Of a DNA stretch of 64,000 bases, positions 43,640 to 54,039 are shown piece after piece. The notes beneath the pieces were generated by a model, which was not told the DNA's origin, did not search any database, and saw only the letters and a program-made list of their open reading frames with translations. Position numbers and translations under genes: made by a program. How positions within the stretch are numbered: the stretch's first letter is position 1; each line of letters starts with the position of its first letter. Source of the stretch: Pseudomonas putida (lineage in GTDB: Bacteria; Pseudomonadota; Gammaproteobacteria; Pseudomonadales; Pseudomonadaceae); contig NZ_CP029693.1 in assembly GCF_003228315.1 (NCBI RefSeq), positions 3,647,501-3,711,500 of the forward strand, in the 5' to 3' direction.

Positions 43640-45198
43640 CCGCCAAAGAGCAGAAGCGCCAACCCATTTCCACCGGCTCCGAATGGACGTTCGAGCTGAT
43701 CCAGGCCTACGACCGTGAAATCAGTCGTATCGCGGCTCGCTATGCCCTCGACACCTACCCTAACCAGATCGAAGTGATCACCGCCGAACAGATGATGGAC
43801 GCCTACGCCTCTGTCGGCATGCCGCTGGGATATCACCACTGGTCCTACGGCAAACATTTCCTCAGCACCGAAAAATCCTACAGCCGCGGCCAGATGGGGC
43901 TGGCCTACGAAATTGTCATCAACTCCGATCCGTGCATTGCCTACCTGATGGAGGAAAACACCATCTGCATGCAGGCACTCGTCGTGGCGCACGCCTGCTA
44001 CGGGCACAACAGCTTCTTCAAGGGCAACTACCTGTTCCGCACCTGGACCGACGCCAGCTCGATCATCGATTACCTGGTGTTCGCCAAGCAGTACATCATG
44101 CAATGCGAGGAACGCCACGGTATCGACGCGGTCGAGGACCTTCTCGATTCCTGCCATGCTCTGATGAACTACGGCGTCGACCGTTACAAACGCCCTTACC
44201 CGATTTCCGCCGAAGAAGAACGTCGTCGGCAAAAAGACCGGGAAGAACACCTGCAGAAACAAATCAATGACCTGTGGCGCACCATTCCAAAAGGCGCGGA
44301 CAAGTACAGCGAGAAAGACAACGCACGCTTCCCTGCCGAACCCCAGGAAAACATCCTCTATTTCATTGAAAAACATGCGCCGCTACTGGAGCCGTGGCAG
44401 CGGGAAATCGTGCGTATCGTACGCAAGATCGCCCAGTATTTTTATCCACAACGCCAGACTCAGGTCATGAACGAAGGTTGGGCCACATTCTGGCACTACA
44501 CCCTGATGAACGACCTGTACGACGAAGGCCTGGTCACCGACGGCTTCATGATGGAGTTCCTGACGTCCCATACCAGCGTGGTGTTCCAGCCCGGCTTTGA
44601 CAGTCCCTACTACAGCGGTATCAACCCGTATGCCCTGGGCTTTGCCATGTATCGCGACATCCGGCGCATGTGCGAAGAACCAACGGAAGAAGATCGTCGC
44701 TGGTTCCCGGAAATTGCCGGCAGCGACTGGCTGTCGACCATCAAGTTCGCCATGAGCAGCTTCAAGGATGAGAGTTTCATCCTGCAGTACCTGTCTCCCA
44801 AGGTGATCCGCGACCTGAAACTGTTCAGCATCCTCGATGACGACCAGAAGGACGACCTACTGGTCCCGGCAATTCACGACGAAGGTGGCTACCGGATCAT
44901 TCGTGAAACCCTCGCCGCCCAGTACAACCTGGGCAATCGCGAACCCAACGTGCAGATCTACAGCATCGACCGCCGCGGTGATCGCTCTCTGACCCTGCGC
45001 CACCAGCAACACGACCGTAAACCGCTTGGCGAGTCCACTGAAGAAGTGCTCAAGCATCTGCACCGCCTCTGGGGCTTCGATATCCATCTGGAGACCCTGC
45101 AAGGGGAGCAGGTGATGAAGACCCATCATGTACCACCAAAAAGTGAACATGCCGAAGGTGATTACGGCCGCCTGGACCTGGCCGTCATCCATCTTTGA
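43636..45198 (+). CDS. spoVR: SpoVR family protein
   Basis: This is a homologue of Bacillus stage V sporulation protein R; in non-spore-forming gammaproteobacteria (YcgB) it travels with prkA and yeaH and has been linked to stress survival. The 520-aa protein shows the conserved [20 protein letters not shown] block (residues about 69-88), [11 protein letters not shown] and [10 protein letters not shown], all rich in possible metal ligands. The exact activity is unknown. The cca gene follows after 63 bp. Confidence 0.95.
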   Translation: MTAKEQKRQPISTGSEWTFELIQAYDREISRIAARYALDTYPNQIEVITAEQMMDAYASVGMPLGYHHWSYGKHFLSTEKSYSRGQMGLAYEIVINSDPCIAYLMEENTICMQALVVAHACYGHNSFFKGNYLFRTWTDASSIIDYLVFAKQYIMQCEERHGIDAVEDLLDSCHALMNYGVDRYKRPYPISAEEERRRQKDREEHLQKQINDLWRTIPKGADKYSEKDNARFPAEPQENILYFIEKHAPLLEPWQREIVRIVRKIAQYFYPQRQTQVMNEGWATFWHYTLMNDLYDEGLVTDGFMMEFLTSHTSVVFQPGFDSPYYSGINPYALGFAMYRDIRRMCEEPTEEDRRWFPEIAGSDWLSTIKFAMSSFKDESFILQYLSPKVIRDLKLFSILDDDQKDDLLVPAIHDEGGYRIIRETLAAQYNLGNREPNVQIYSIDRRGDRSLTLRHQQHDRKPLGESTEEVLKHLHRLWGFDIHLETLQGEQVMKTHHVPPKSEHAEGDYGRLDLAVIHL

Positions 45199-45261
45199 TC
45201 CTGTATAAGCCTCCGAAAGTTCGACGCAACGGTTATCCTGTCGAGCTAACGGAGGTTTTTT

Positions 45262-46491
45262 ATGCGGATCTATAAAGTTGGCGGCGCTGTACGTGATCGC
45301 CTGCTGGGACTACCGGTTACCGACATTGATCGGGTCGTGGTCGGTGCCACGACCGAAGAGATGCTCGCCCTGGGCTATCGCCCGGTCGGCGCGGATTTTC
45401 CGGTGTTTCTTCACCCCAAGACCGGTGAGGAGTACGCCCTCGCCCGAACCGAACGCAAAAGCGGGCGCGGTTACGGTGGATTCACTTTTCACGCCAGTCC
45501 CGAAGTCACCCTCGAAGAAGACCTGATCCGCCGCGACCTGACGATCAACGCCATGGCCGAGGACGACGATCAGAATCTGACCGACCCCTATCACGGCCAG
45601 CGCGACCTCGAAGCGCGCATTCTGCGTCACGTTTCCCCTGCGTTTGCCGAAGATCCACTCAGAGTCCTGCGCGTTGCCCGTTTTGCCGCACGTTATGCCG
45701 AACTGGGCTTCACGGTCGCACCGGAAACACTGGAACTGATGCGCCAACTCAGCGAATCCGGTGAGCTGGAAGCCCTGACGGCGGAACGGAGCTGGAAAGA
45801 AATTTGCCGCGCCCTGATGGAAAACCAGCCACAGGTATTCGTCGAAGTGCTGCGCGCCTGCGGTGCACTCAAGGTGCTGATGCCGGAAGTCGACGCGCTG
45901 TTTGGGGTGCCGCAACCGGAGGCTCACCACCCGGAAATCGACACCGGCGTGCATACCCTCAGCGTTTTGCAGCAAGCAGCCCGGCATAAACAGCCACTGA
46001 CCGTACGCTGGGCCTGCCTGCTGCATGATCTGGGCAAGGGGCTGACGCCGGAAGAGGAATGGCCACGGCATATTGCCCACGAATTCAAGGGGCTCAAGCT
46101 GATCAAGGCCGTCAATGAGCGCTTCAAGGCGCCAAGGGATTGCCAGGAACTGGCGCTGCTGGTGGGTGAATATCACACCCATGGCCACCGCGCGCTGGAG
46201 CTGAAACCAACGACCTTGCTGGAGCTGCTGCAAAGCTTCGACGTCTATCGTCGGCCACAGCGTTTCGAGGAGTTCATCGCGGCGTGCGAGATGGATGCCC
46301 GTGGGCGCAAAGGGCTGGAAGAGAGAAGTTATCCACAGGCGGATTATTTACGCGGAGCCGCGAATGTTGCCCGGAGCGTGGCGGTTCAGCCGTTGCTGGA
46401 GAAAGGATTCAAGGGGCCGGAGCTGGGTGAAGCGATCAAACGTGAGCGGCTCAAGGCGCTGAAGGCTTACAAAGAGACTGCGTCGGCTTGA
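45262..46491 (+). CDS. cca: tRNA CCA-adding enzyme / multifunctional HD protein
   Basis: Cca builds or repairs the CCA end of tRNAs without a template. The 409-aa class II nucleotidyltransferase has [11 protein letters not shown] (residues 6-16), catalytic DID in [19 protein letters not shown], and an HD phosphohydrolase domain (LLHDLGKG near residue 255) that marks the bacterial multifunctional type. ATG at 45262 follows an AACGGAGG ribosome site. A REP pair lies between its stop and folK. Confidence 0.97.
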   Translation: MRIYKVGGAVRDRLLGLPVTDIDRVVVGATTEEMLALGYRPVGADFPVFLHPKTGEEYALARTERKSGRGYGGFTFHASPEVTLEEDLIRRDLTINAMAEDDDQNLTDPYHGQRDLEARILRHVSPAFAEDPLRVLRVARFAARYAELGFTVAPETLELMRQLSESGELEALTAERSWKEICRALMENQPQVFVEVLRACGALKVLMPEVDALFGVPQPEAHHPEIDTGVHTLSVLQQAARHKQPLTVRWACLLHDLGKGLTPEEEWPRHIAHEFKGLKLIKAVNERFKAPRDCQELALLVGEYHTHGHRALELKPTTLLELLQSFDVYRRPQRFEEFIAACEMDARGRKGLEERSYPQADYLRGAANVARSVAVQPLLEKGFKGPELGEAIKRERLKALKAYKETASA

Positions 46492-46496
46492 AAAGC

Positions 46497-46561
46497 TTCG
46501 CGGGCAAGCCCGCTCCCTCAAGTACAGTGAAAATCCTGTGGGAGCGGGCTTGCCCGCGAGG
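46497..46561. repeat. REP inverted pair
   Basis: Copies 46497-46519 (TTCGCGGGCAAGCCCGCTCC type) and 46538-46561 lie head-to-head between convergent cca and folK. The core is CGGGCAAGCCCG, a different REP subtype from the CGAGCAGGCTCG majority. Confidence 0.88.
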
Positions 46562-46573
46562 GTGCCAGCAGCG

Positions 46574-47092
46574 TCACAACAAATTCGAAGGCGTCAGTTG
46601 CTTGCCACACCACTCGAACGCCACCGGCGCCAACACCTGATCAATCTGCGATTCGCGCCACAAAGTCGCAAAGCTTTTGCCTACACCAGGATGCACTCGA
46701 TCCGGCGCAATCAGCGACAGCGGCCACAGCACAAAGGCATTTTTCAGAATTTCGGCCCGCGGCAAAATCAGCCCATCGAAGTTACCTGCCAGATCGCCAA
46801 ACAACAGCACATCGATATCCAGCGGTAGACCCTTGCGGTCCGGCGCGTAGCGGCCGTTGTCGGCTTCGATGAACTTCAGCCGGCGATCCAGCTCCATCAG
46901 CGGCAGATCAGTAAAGGCCGAAACCACGAAATTAAAGAACGGCCCACTCTTGATCCCCACGGGCTGGCTTTCGAAGACCGGCGAGCAGTGAATATCCACC
47001 AAAAAGCCTGCCAGAGCGTCCAGGCCGGCCTGCAAATGGGCTTCGCGCTCGATATTGCTACCGAGCCCGAGGTACACCTGAGTCAGCGACAT
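46574..47092 (-). CDS. folK: 2-amino-4-hydroxy-6-hydroxymethyldihydropteridine diphosphokinase
   Basis: FolK transfers pyrophosphate from ATP to 6-hydroxymethyl-dihydropterin in folate synthesis. The 172-aa protein has GLGSNIE at 9-15, the FxN segment GPFFNFVVSA, and the metal motif PLDIDVLLFG. It overlaps folB by 10 bp and follows it in the same operon, which encodes consecutive folate steps. Confidence 0.96.
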   Translation of the reverse strand: MSLTQVYLGLGSNIEREAHLQAGLDALAGFLVDIHCSPVFESQPVGIKSGPFFNFVVSAFTDLPLMELDRRLKFIEADNGRYAPDRKGLPLDIDVLLFGDLAGNFDGLILPRAEILKNAFVLWPLSLIAPDRVHPGVGKSFATLWRESQIDQVLAPVAFEWCGKQLTPSNLL

Positions 47093-47439
47093 CCGCGCTC
47101 GATCTCCACGCCCACCCCACCGGTAGCGGCAGGAACAGCACCCGGCTTGGTCAGTTTGAGACGCATCCAGGTAATCTTGAACTCGCTCATCAACACTTCG
47201 GTCAGGCGTTCGGCGAAGGTCTCAACCAGCTGGAACTGCGCCTGCTCGGCAAAGGCCTGGATGCGCGACGAAACACTGGCGTAATCAAGCGCCAGGGTCA
47301 GGTCATCACCGGCGGCGGCCGGGCGGTTATCCCAGGCAAAACTCAGATCAAGACGCAAGCACTGTCGGATGCCTCGCTCCCAGTCGTAGGCACCAATCAC
47401 GGTGTCGACTTCCAGGCCCTCGATAAACACTCTGTCCAA
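47083..47439 (-). CDS. folB: Dihydroneopterin aldolase
   Basis: FolB splits dihydroneopterin to 6-hydroxymethyl-dihydropterin and glycolaldehyde, the substrate of FolK. The 118-aa product begins DRVFIEGLEVDTVIGAYDWER, with the catalytic Glu/Tyr region and later KLTKPGA. It probably starts at TTG 47439, with GGAG 8 bp upstream; the frame is open a further 8 codons. It is divergent from plsY by 74 bp. Confidence 0.93.
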   Translation of the reverse strand: MDRVFIEGLEVDTVIGAYDWERGIRQCLRLDLSFAWDNRPAAAGDDLTLALDYASVSSRIQAFAEQAQFQLVETFAERLTEVLMSEFKITWMRLKLTKPGAVPAATGGVGVEIERGCR

Positions 47440-47513
47440 GCACTTTTCTCCGCTAGACGACAAGGGCGCATTGCGCCGTTAGAATCAGGGCGTCCTCGCC
47501 CGGAATAGTTAGC

Positions 47514-48083
47514 ATGTTTTGGTTACTGGCGATCCTCGCCTACCTGCTCGGCTCTCTGTCCTTCGCCATTTTGCTCAGCCGCCTGACCGGTAACCCCGAT
47601 CCGCGAATGAGTGGCTCAGGCAATGCCGGCGCCACCAACATGTTGCGCCTGGCTGGCAAGAAACTCGCCATCCTGACTTTACTGGGTGACCTCTGCAAAG
47701 GCTTGCTCCCCGTGCTGATCGCCGGCATTGCGGGACTTTCGCTGCAGGATCAGGCCTGGATCGGCGTTTGCGCCGTCATCGGCCACCTGTTCCCGCTTTA
47801 CTTCCGCTTTCGCGGCGGCAAAGGTGTCGCCACCGCTGCCGGCATGTTACTCGGGCTTTATCCACCCGCTGCCCTGCTGGCCATCTGCACCTGGATGCTG
47901 ACGTTTTACCTGACCCGCACCAGCTCGCTGGCGGCCCTGATCGCCACGCCGCTGACCCTGCCGTTGCTGGCTTGGCAAGAACCGGCGGCACTGCTGCCGA
48001 TGACGACGCTCACGGGATTGATCGTCTGGCGCCATCGCGGCAATTTACGCGACCTGTTCGCCGGGCGCGAACGGCATTTTTAG
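47514..48083 (+). CDS. plsY: Acyl-phosphate:glycerol-3-phosphate acyltransferase
   Basis: PlsY is the membrane acyltransferase that acylates glycerol-3-phosphate from acyl-phosphate, starting phospholipid synthesis. The 189-aa protein has about five membrane helices and the three family motifs SGNAGATN (residues 35-42), FRGGKGVAT and the later [10 protein letters not shown]. It is convergent with tsaD, whose stop is 20 bp away. Confidence 0.96.
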   Translation: MFWLLAILAYLLGSLSFAILLSRLTGNPDPRMSGSGNAGATNMLRLAGKKLAILTLLGDLCKGLLPVLIAGIAGLSLQDQAWIGVCAVIGHLFPLYFRFRGGKGVATAAGMLLGLYPPAALLAICTWMLTFYLTRTSSLAALIATPLTLPLLAWQEPAALLPMTTLTGLIVWRHRGNLRDLFAGRERHF

Positions 48084-48103
48084 ATGCCGGGCGTGAGCAC
48101 CAC

Positions 48104-49132
48104 TCATGACAACGCCGACAACTGCTCCATCGGCCAGCGGGCCTGCACGCTGATCGCCAGGCTTTCCTGCTGGCCGGCCTGCAAGCGCTGACAGCCGGCG
48201 AACGCGATCATCGCGCCGTTATCGGTGCAAAACTGTGGGCGGGCATAGAAAACATTGCCTTTCATGTCGCCAAGCATCTTCTCCAGGGAGGTGCGCAACG
48301 CCTTGTTGGCACTCACACCCCCGGCGATCACCAGACTTTTCATGCCGGCCGCCTTGAGGGCGCGCTTGCACTTGATGGTCAAAGTCTCCACCACGGCCTG
48401 CTGGAACGCCAGCGCGATGTCGCAACGGGCTTGCTCACTGTCGTCCCCGGCACTCACACACTGTTGCCAGGTGTTCAAGGCAAAGGTTTTCAGGCCGCTG
48501 AAACTGAAGTCCAGGCCAGGGCGATCACACATCGGACGCGGGAAGGTGAAACGCCCCGAAATCCCTTGCTCGGCCAGGCGAGCGATTTCCGGGCCACCCG
48601 GATAGTTGAGGCCCATCATCTTGGCCGTCTTGTCGAAAGCTTCACCCGCGGCGTCGTCCAACGTCTCGCCCAACAGTGTGTATTGACCGATGCCGTCGAC
48701 CTGAACCAGTTGCGTATGGCCGCCGGATACCAACAAAGCGACGAACGGGAATTGTGGCGGTTGCGACTCCAGCATCGGCGCCAGCAAATGACCTTCCATA
48801 TGGTGCACGCCCAGCGCCGGAATGCCCCAGGCAAAGGCCAGCGCCTGGGCACAGGAAGCACCCACCAGCAAGGCGCCTACCAACCCGGGACCCGCGGTGT
48901 AGGCGATGGCGTCGATCTCGGTCGGAACACAGTCGGCTTCGGCCAACACCTGACGGATCAAGGGCAGCATGCGCTTGACGTGATCGCGCGAGGCCAGTTC
49001 CGGGACCACACCGCCATAGGCGCGGTGCAGGTCGATCTGACTGAACAGCGCGTCGGCCAGCAGGCCGCGCTCACTGTCGTAAAGTGCGACGCCGGTTTCG
49101 TCGCAAGATGTCTCTAATCCCAGTACTAGCAT
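48104..49132 (-). CDS. tsaD: tRNA N6-threonylcarbamoyladenosine transferase TsaD
   Basis: TsaD is the catalytic subunit that adds the t6A modification at position 37 of ANN-decoding tRNAs, with TsaB and TsaE. The 342-aa ASKHA-fold protein has [12 protein letters not shown] (residues 5-16), the metal motif HHMEGH, and SGGHTQLV and [10 protein letters not shown]. It is divergent from rpsU across 199 bp. Confidence 0.97.
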   Translation of the reverse strand: MLVLGLETSCDETGVALYDSERGLLADALFSQIDLHRAYGGVVPELASRDHVKRMLPLIRQVLAEADCVPTEIDAIAYTAGPGLVGALLVGASCAQALAFAWGIPALGVHHMEGHLLAPMLESQPPQFPFVALLVSGGHTQLVQVDGIGQYTLLGETLDDAAGEAFDKTAKMMGLNYPGGPEIARLAEQGISGRFTFPRPMCDRPGLDFSFSGLKTFALNTWQQCVSAGDDSEQARCDIALAFQQAVVETLTIKCKRALKAAGMKSLVIAGGVSANKALRTSLEKMLGDMKGNVFYARPQFCTDNGAMIAFAGCQRLQAGQQESLAISVQARWPMEQLSALS

Positions 49133-49331
49133 GGGTCTGCGCCTTGTTTAGGCTGAATTCGAAGGCGCGCATAATAGTCGCCGCGTGATGCCCCGACCAG
49201 CGGTTTTCGATCAGAGGCTTTGCATTCCGAGCCACGAGGGGTTAACATCCGCAACCCTTAAAAACCGACGTCTTCAAGTGCTCTTTTGCCGCGAGGATGT
49301 TGACCCCGGTAATGAATGAAGGTAGCTCTGG

Positions 49332-49547
49332 ATGCCAGCCGTCAAAGTAAAAGAGAACGAACCCTTCGACGTAGCTCTGCGTCGTTTCAAGCGCTCCTGC
49401 GAAAAAGCCGGTGTACTGGCTGAAGTTCGTAGCCGCGAATTTTACGAGAAGCCAACTTCTGAGCGTAAGCGCAAGGCAGCTGCTGCTGTTAAGCGTCACG
49501 CCAAGAAAGTTCAGCGCGAACAGCGCCGCGCCGTTCGTCTGTACTAA
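49332..49547 (+). CDS. rpsU: 30S ribosomal protein S21
   Basis: S21 (bS21) assists base pairing between mRNA and the 16S 3' end in initiation. The 71-aa, Arg/Lys-rich protein begins [20 protein letters not shown] and ends [14 protein letters not shown]. It heads the rpsU-dnaG-rpoD macromolecular-synthesis group; here a hairpin and a 481-bp gap separate it from dnaG. Confidence 0.98.
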
Positions 49548-49576
49548 TACACAGACGATCGTAGCAAGCTTCTGCC

Positions 49577-49599
49577 AAGCCCGGCCCTCAGCCGGGCTT
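49577..49599 (+). terminator. Hairpin after rpsU, probable partial terminator
   Basis: Arms AAGCCCGGC (49577-49585) and GCCGGGCTT (49591-49599) form a 9-bp stem with a weak T-poor tail. In E. coli a similar hairpin between rpsU and dnaG reduces downstream transcription; the same role is inferred here. Confidence 0.6.
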
Positions 49600-50028
49600 A
49601 TGGCATTTGCGTAAAACGCTTGATGCTTCACCGTCAAAGCCGCAGACGCGACCGAGACAAATCCGCTTCACCGCGTCAGACCTGGCTCTTTTGCCAGCGG
49701 TGCACGTCTTTTCTGACGGGCCTTCCAAGGCTACTGACGAGCACACCCACTGATTCCTCTCACGACGATCAGCCCAAGGCACCGCTTGCGTGCCAAATGA
49801 TGAGCTATCCGAGACCGACGACCGGTCGCAGCCGGATTCAGCGAAACACTTTCAAATAGTCGAATACTGATCGGTATTAATGTCAGTGGATTTTCGGCAG
49901 ATACACTTCCCGACAGCGATTATGCAGACGACACCGGTCGAGCCGCCTATTTTGTGCGCCTCAAACAACGACCCGCGTTCGACCGCCCATCGTTAAGGGC
50001 ACCCTTCAGAGCAGACGACGAGAACGCC
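49600..50028. other. Gene-free region between rpsU and dnaG
   Basis: I find no coding sequence that looks real here. The GatB/YqeY-domain gene I recall between rpsU and dnaG in P. aeruginosa is missing, with no recognisable remnant. An AT-rich patch near 49860-49895 contains AATAC(tgatcg)GTATT and may hold a dnaG promoter. Confidence 0.5.
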
Positions 50029-52002
50029 ATGGCCGGGCTGATTCCCCAGAGCTTCATTGACGACCTTCTGAACCGCACCGACATCGTCGATGTGGTCAGC
50101 TCGCGCCTGCAACTGAAGAAAGCCGGCAAGAACCACACGGCCTGCTGCCCGTTTCACAAAGAGAAAACACCGTCCTTCAGCGTGAGCCCCGACAAGCAGT
50201 TCTACTACTGCTTCGGCTGCGGCGCTGGCGGCAATGCCCTCGGCTTCATCATGGACCACGACAACCTGGACTTTCCCCAGGCTGTCGAAGAACTGGCCAA
50301 AGCCGCCGGCATGGAAATCCCCCGCGAAGAGAGCGGCCGTCGGCAAAAACCACGGCAGCCGACCGATTCGCCGCTGTATCCGCTGCTGACGGCCGCCGCT
50401 GACTTCTACCGCCAGGCCCTGAAAAGCCATCCGGCGCGCAAAGCCGCCGTGGATTACTTGAAGGGTCGTGGGTTGACGGGTGAAATCGCCCGGGATTTCG
50501 GCCTTGGCTTCGCCCCACCGGGCTGGGACAACCTGTTCAAACACTTGAGCAGCGACACCCTGCAGCAGAAAGCCATGATCGATGCCGGCCTGCTGATCGA
50601 GAACGCCGAAACCGGCAAACGCTATGACCGCTTCCGCGATCGCGTGATGTTTCCGATTCGTGACAGCCGCGGGCGCATCATCGCATTCGGTGGCAGGGTG
50701 CTGGGCGACGACAAGCCCAAGTACCTGAACTCGCCTGAAACCCCTGTATTTCATAAGGGCCAGGAACTCTACGGCCTGTATGAGGCGCGCAAGAACAACC
50801 GTAGCCTCGATGAAATCATCGTCGTCGAAGGCTACATGGACGTCATTGCCCTGGCCCAACAAGGTCTGCGTAATGCTGTCGCGACGCTAGGCACCGCCAC
50901 CAGTGAAGAACACTTGAAGCGACTGTTCCGCGTGGTGCCCAACGTGTTGTTTTGCTTTGACGGCGACCAGGCTGGCCGCAATGCCGCCTGGCGTGCACTG
51001 GAGGCAACGCTGTCGAGCCTGCAGGATGGTCGTCGCGCGCGCTTCCTGTTCTTGCCCGAGGGCGAAGACCCGGACACCCTGGTCCGCTCCGAAGGCACCG
51101 ATGCTTTTCGCGCTCGAATCAACCAACATGCGCAGCCGCTGGCCGATTACTTCTTCCAGCAACTGACCGAAGAAGCCGACCCTCGCTCCCTCGAAGGCAA
51201 GGCCCACATGGCCACTCTCGCCGCACCGTTGATCGAAAAAGTGCCGGGCGCCAACCTGCGCACCCTGATGCGCCAGCGCCTGATGGAAATCACGGGCTTG
51301 AGTGGCGAGGCTGTCAGTCAGTTGGTGCAAAGTGCACCCCAGGATGCGCCACCCGCCTATGATCCGGGCATGGATTACGACGCCATGCCGGACTATTCCG
51401 ACTTCCATCAGCCTCAGGAGGCCTACGCGCCCCAGCAGGAATGGACGCCCAAGAAACAGGGTGCCGGCAGTGGCAAGAAATGGGAGAAGAAACCCTGGAG
51501 CAAAAACGGCAAGCGCGGTGATCGCGATGAGTCCTATGCTCCACGCACGCCTGTGGCGGTAGAAGCGCCGACACTGATCGCCCTGCGCACGCTGATCCAC
51601 TACCCGCAACTGGCCGGCAAGGTCGAGAGTGCCGATCATTTTGCCAACGAGAGCAACACCTATGCTCAGGTACTGATCGCCTTGATCGAAGCGGTGCAGA
51701 AAAATCCTAAGCTAAACTCAATTCAGTTGATGGCCCGCTGGCACGGAACAGAGCAAGGGCGCCTGTTGAAAGCACTCGCGGAAAAGGAGTGGTTAATTGA
51801 CGGCGACAACCTTGAACAGCAGTTTTTAGACACCATTACAAGGTTATCCGCGGGCCAGCACACGCAGACCCTCGACGAACTCATCAAGAAAGCAAGGCAG
51901 CCGGGATTATCGGCTGAAGAGCAATCCCAGATCGCAAAACAGATGCGAGACCTCTTAAAACAGAATGTTTCCGCATCCAACCCGACCTCAACTGGCGCGT
52001 GA
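50029..52002 (+). CDS. dnaG: DNA primase
   Basis: DnaG makes RNA primers for replication. The 657-aa protein has an N-terminal CHC2 zinc ribbon (C40, H43, C61, C64 in CCPFH and YYCFGCG), the RNAP core with VEGYMDVIAL (Toprim motif) and CFDGDQAGR, and a C-terminal DnaB-binding domain (about 530-657) after a Pro/Lys-rich linker (about 460-510). ATG at 50029 gives MAGLIPQSF, the usual start, 25 codons inside the open frame. rpoD follows after 67 bp. Confidence 0.97.
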   Translation: MAGLIPQSFIDDLLNRTDIVDVVSSRLQLKKAGKNHTACCPFHKEKTPSFSVSPDKQFYYCFGCGAGGNALGFIMDHDNLDFPQAVEELAKAAGMEIPREESGRRQKPRQPTDSPLYPLLTAAADFYRQALKSHPARKAAVDYLKGRGLTGEIARDFGLGFAPPGWDNLFKHLSSDTLQQKAMIDAGLLIENAETGKRYDRFRDRVMFPIRDSRGRIIAFGGRVLGDDKPKYLNSPETPVFHKGQELYGLYEARKNNRSLDEIIVVEGYMDVIALAQQGLRNAVATLGTATSEEHLKRLFRVVPNVLFCFDGDQAGRNAAWRALEATLSSLQDGRRARFLFLPEGEDPDTLVRSEGTDAFRARINQHAQPLADYFFQQLTEEADPRSLEGKAHMATLAAPLIEKVPGANLRTLMRQRLMEITGLSGEAVSQLVQSAPQDAPPAYDPGMDYDAMPDYSDFHQPQEAYAPQQEWTPKKQGAGSGKKWEKKPWSKNGKRGDRDESYAPRTPVAVEAPTLIALRTLIHYPQLAGKVESADHFANESNTYAQVLIALIEAVQKNPKLNSIQLMARWHGTEQGRLLKALAEKEWLIDGDNLEQQFLDTITRLSAGQHTQTLDELIKKARQPGLSAEEQSQIAKQMRDLLKQNVSASNPTSTGA

Positions 52003-52016
52003 GGTCATAGCTCAGG

Positions 52017-52022
52017 TATAAT
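52017..52022 (+). promoter_or_regulatory. Candidate -10 box for rpoD
   Basis: TATAAT lies 48 bp before the rpoD ATG, within the 67-bp dnaG-rpoD gap. No good -35 hexamer is found at the proper distance, so it may need an activator or be a minor promoter. Confidence 0.4.
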
Positions 52023-52069
52023 CCTCGGCTTGTTTTTTGCCCGCCAAGACCTTCAGTGGATAGGGTGTT

Positions 52070-53917
52070 ATGTCCGGAAAAGCGCAACAGCAGTCTCGTA
52101 TTATCGATTTGATCAAACTGGGTCGTGAGCAGGGTTACCTGACTTACGCCGAGGTCAATGACCACCTGCCCGAGGATATTTCAGATCCGGAGCAGGTGGA
52201 AGACATCATCCGCATGATTAACGACATGGGGATCCCCGTACACGAGGTTGCTCCGGATGCGGACGCCCTTATGCTGGCCGACGCCGATACCGACGAGGCC
52301 GCTGCGGAAGAAGCAGCCGCTGCGTTGGCAGCGGTCGAGACCGATATCGGCCGCACTACCGACCCGGTGCGCATGTACATGCGCGAAATGGGTACGGTGG
52401 AGCTTCTGACCCGTGAAGGCGAAATTGAAATCGCCAAGCGTATCGAAGAAGGCATCCGTGAAGTGATGAGCGCGATTGCGCACTTCCCTGGCACGGTTGA
52501 GCACATTCTCTCCGAGTACACTCGCGTCACCACCGAAGGCGGTCGCCTGTCCGACGTTCTGAGCGGTTATATCGACCCGGACGACGGCATTGCGCCACCT
52601 CCCGCCGAAGTACCTCCGCCGATCGACGAGAAGGCCGCAAAAGCGGATGACTCCGACGATGACGAGGAATCTGAAGGCTCGGATGACGAGGAAGAAGCCG
52701 AAAGCGGTCCGGATCCGGTCATCGCTGCACAGCGTTTTGGCGCTGTTGCCGATCAGATGGACATCACTCGCAAGGCCCTGAAAAAGCACGGTCGCCACAA
52801 CAAGGCGGCAATTGCCGAATTGCTGGCCCTGGCCGAGCTGTTCATGCCGATCAAACTGGTGCCGAAGCAGTACGAAGGCCTGGTCGAGCGTGTACGCAGT
52901 GCCCTGGATCGTCTGCGCCAGCAAGAGCGTGCAATCATGCAGCTCTGCGTTCGTGATGCGCGCATGCCGCGTGCCGATTTCCTGCGCCAGTTCCCGGGCA
53001 ATGAAATCGACGAAAGCTGGACCGACGCACTGGCCAAAGGCAAAGCCAAATACGCTGAAGCCATCGCCCGCCTGCAACCGGACATCGTTCGTTGCCAGCA
53101 GAAGCTGACCGCGCTGGAAGCCGAAACCGGCCTGACCATCGCCGAGATCAAGGACATCAACCGTCGCATGTCGATCGGTGAGGCCAAGGCCCGCCGCGCG
53201 AAGAAAGAGATGGTGGAAGCGAACTTGCGTCTGGTGATCTCCATCGCCAAGAAGTACACCAACCGTGGCCTGCAATTCCTCGACCTGATCCAGGAAGGCA
53301 ACATCGGCTTGATGAAAGCGGTAGACAAGTTCGAATACCGTCGCGGCTACAAGTTCTCGACTTATGCCACCTGGTGGATCCGTCAGGCGATCACTCGCTC
53401 GATCGCCGACCAGGCCCGCACCATCCGTATTCCGGTGCACATGATCGAGACCATCAACAAGCTCAACCGTATTTCCCGGCAGATGCTGCAGGAAATGGGT
53501 CGTGAACCGACGCCGGAAGAGCTGGGCGAACGCATGGAAATGCCTGAGGACAAGATCCGCAAGGTATTGAAGATCGCCAAAGAGCCGATCTCCATGGAAA
53601 CCCCGATCGGTGATGACGAAGACTCCCATCTGGGCGACTTCATCGAAGACTCGACCATGCAGTCGCCAATCGATGTAGCAACCGTTGAGAGCCTTAAAGA
53701 AGCGACTCGCGAAGTTCTCTCCGGCCTCACTGCCCGTGAAGCCAAGGTACTGCGCATGCGCTTCGGTATCGACATGAATACCGACCACACCCTCGAGGAA
53801 GTTGGTAAGCAGTTCGACGTGACCCGTGAGCGGATTCGTCAGATCGAAGCCAAGGCACTGCGCAAGCTGCGCCACCCGACGAGAAGCGAGCATCTGCGCT
53901 CCTTCCTCGACGAGTAA
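52070..53917 (+). CDS. rpoD: RNA polymerase primary sigma factor RpoD
   Basis: This is the housekeeping sigma-70. The 615-aa protein has region 1.1 (about 1-80), 1.2 ([20 protein letters not shown]), a very acidic non-conserved insert (about 185-215, DDSDDDEE and DDEEEAES), and regions 2-4: [20 protein letters not shown] (2.3-2.4), then the helix-turn-helix [20 protein letters not shown] (4.2). It ends at a strong terminator. Confidence 0.98.
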   Translation: MSGKAQQQSRIIDLIKLGREQGYLTYAEVNDHLPEDISDPEQVEDIIRMINDMGIPVHEVAPDADALMLADADTDEAAAEEAAAALAAVETDIGRTTDPVRMYMREMGTVELLTREGEIEIAKRIEEGIREVMSAIAHFPGTVEHILSEYTRVTTEGGRLSDVLSGYIDPDDGIAPPPAEVPPPIDEKAAKADDSDDDEESEGSDDEEEAESGPDPVIAAQRFGAVADQMDITRKALKKHGRHNKAAIAELLALAELFMPIKLVPKQYEGLVERVRSALDRLRQQERAIMQLCVRDARMPRADFLRQFPGNEIDESWTDALAKGKAKYAEAIARLQPDIVRCQQKLTALEAETGLTIAEIKDINRRMSIGEAKARRAKKEMVEANLRLVISIAKKYTNRGLQFLDLIQEGNIGLMKAVDKFEYRRGYKFSTYATWWIRQAITRSIADQARTIRIPVHMIETINKLNRISRQMLQEMGREPTPEELGERMEMPEDKIRKVLKIAKEPISMETPIGDDEDSHLGDFIEDSTMQSPIDVATVESLKEATREVLSGLTAREAKVLRMRFGIDMNTDHTLEEVGKQFDVTRERIRQIEAKALRKLRHPTRSEHLRSFLDE

Positions 53918-53920
53918 TCA

Positions 53921-53953
53921 CAAGACCCCCGGCCCAGGCCGGGGGTTTTGTTT
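53921..53953 (+). terminator. Intrinsic terminator of rpoD
   Basis: ACCCCCGGCC (53925-53934) pairs with GGCCGGGGGT (53937-53946), followed by TTTGTTTT. It lies 8 bp after the rpoD stop. Confidence 0.92.
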
Positions 53954-54039
53954 TATGAAGATTAAATCCCCCCGCTCTACCCTCCCGCCGATTTGCCCGT
54001 CTACACTCGAAACATTCCCCGTGCCATAACGAGACCGTT

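Noticed and set aside
49620..49859. A 79-codon plus-strand frame between rpsU and dnaG
   Set aside because: Composition is random-looking, there is no ribosome site and no resemblance to YqeY.
52181..53893. A 570-codon minus-strand frame
   Set aside because: It lies opposite rpoD, whose motifs are complete, and its translation matches no family.
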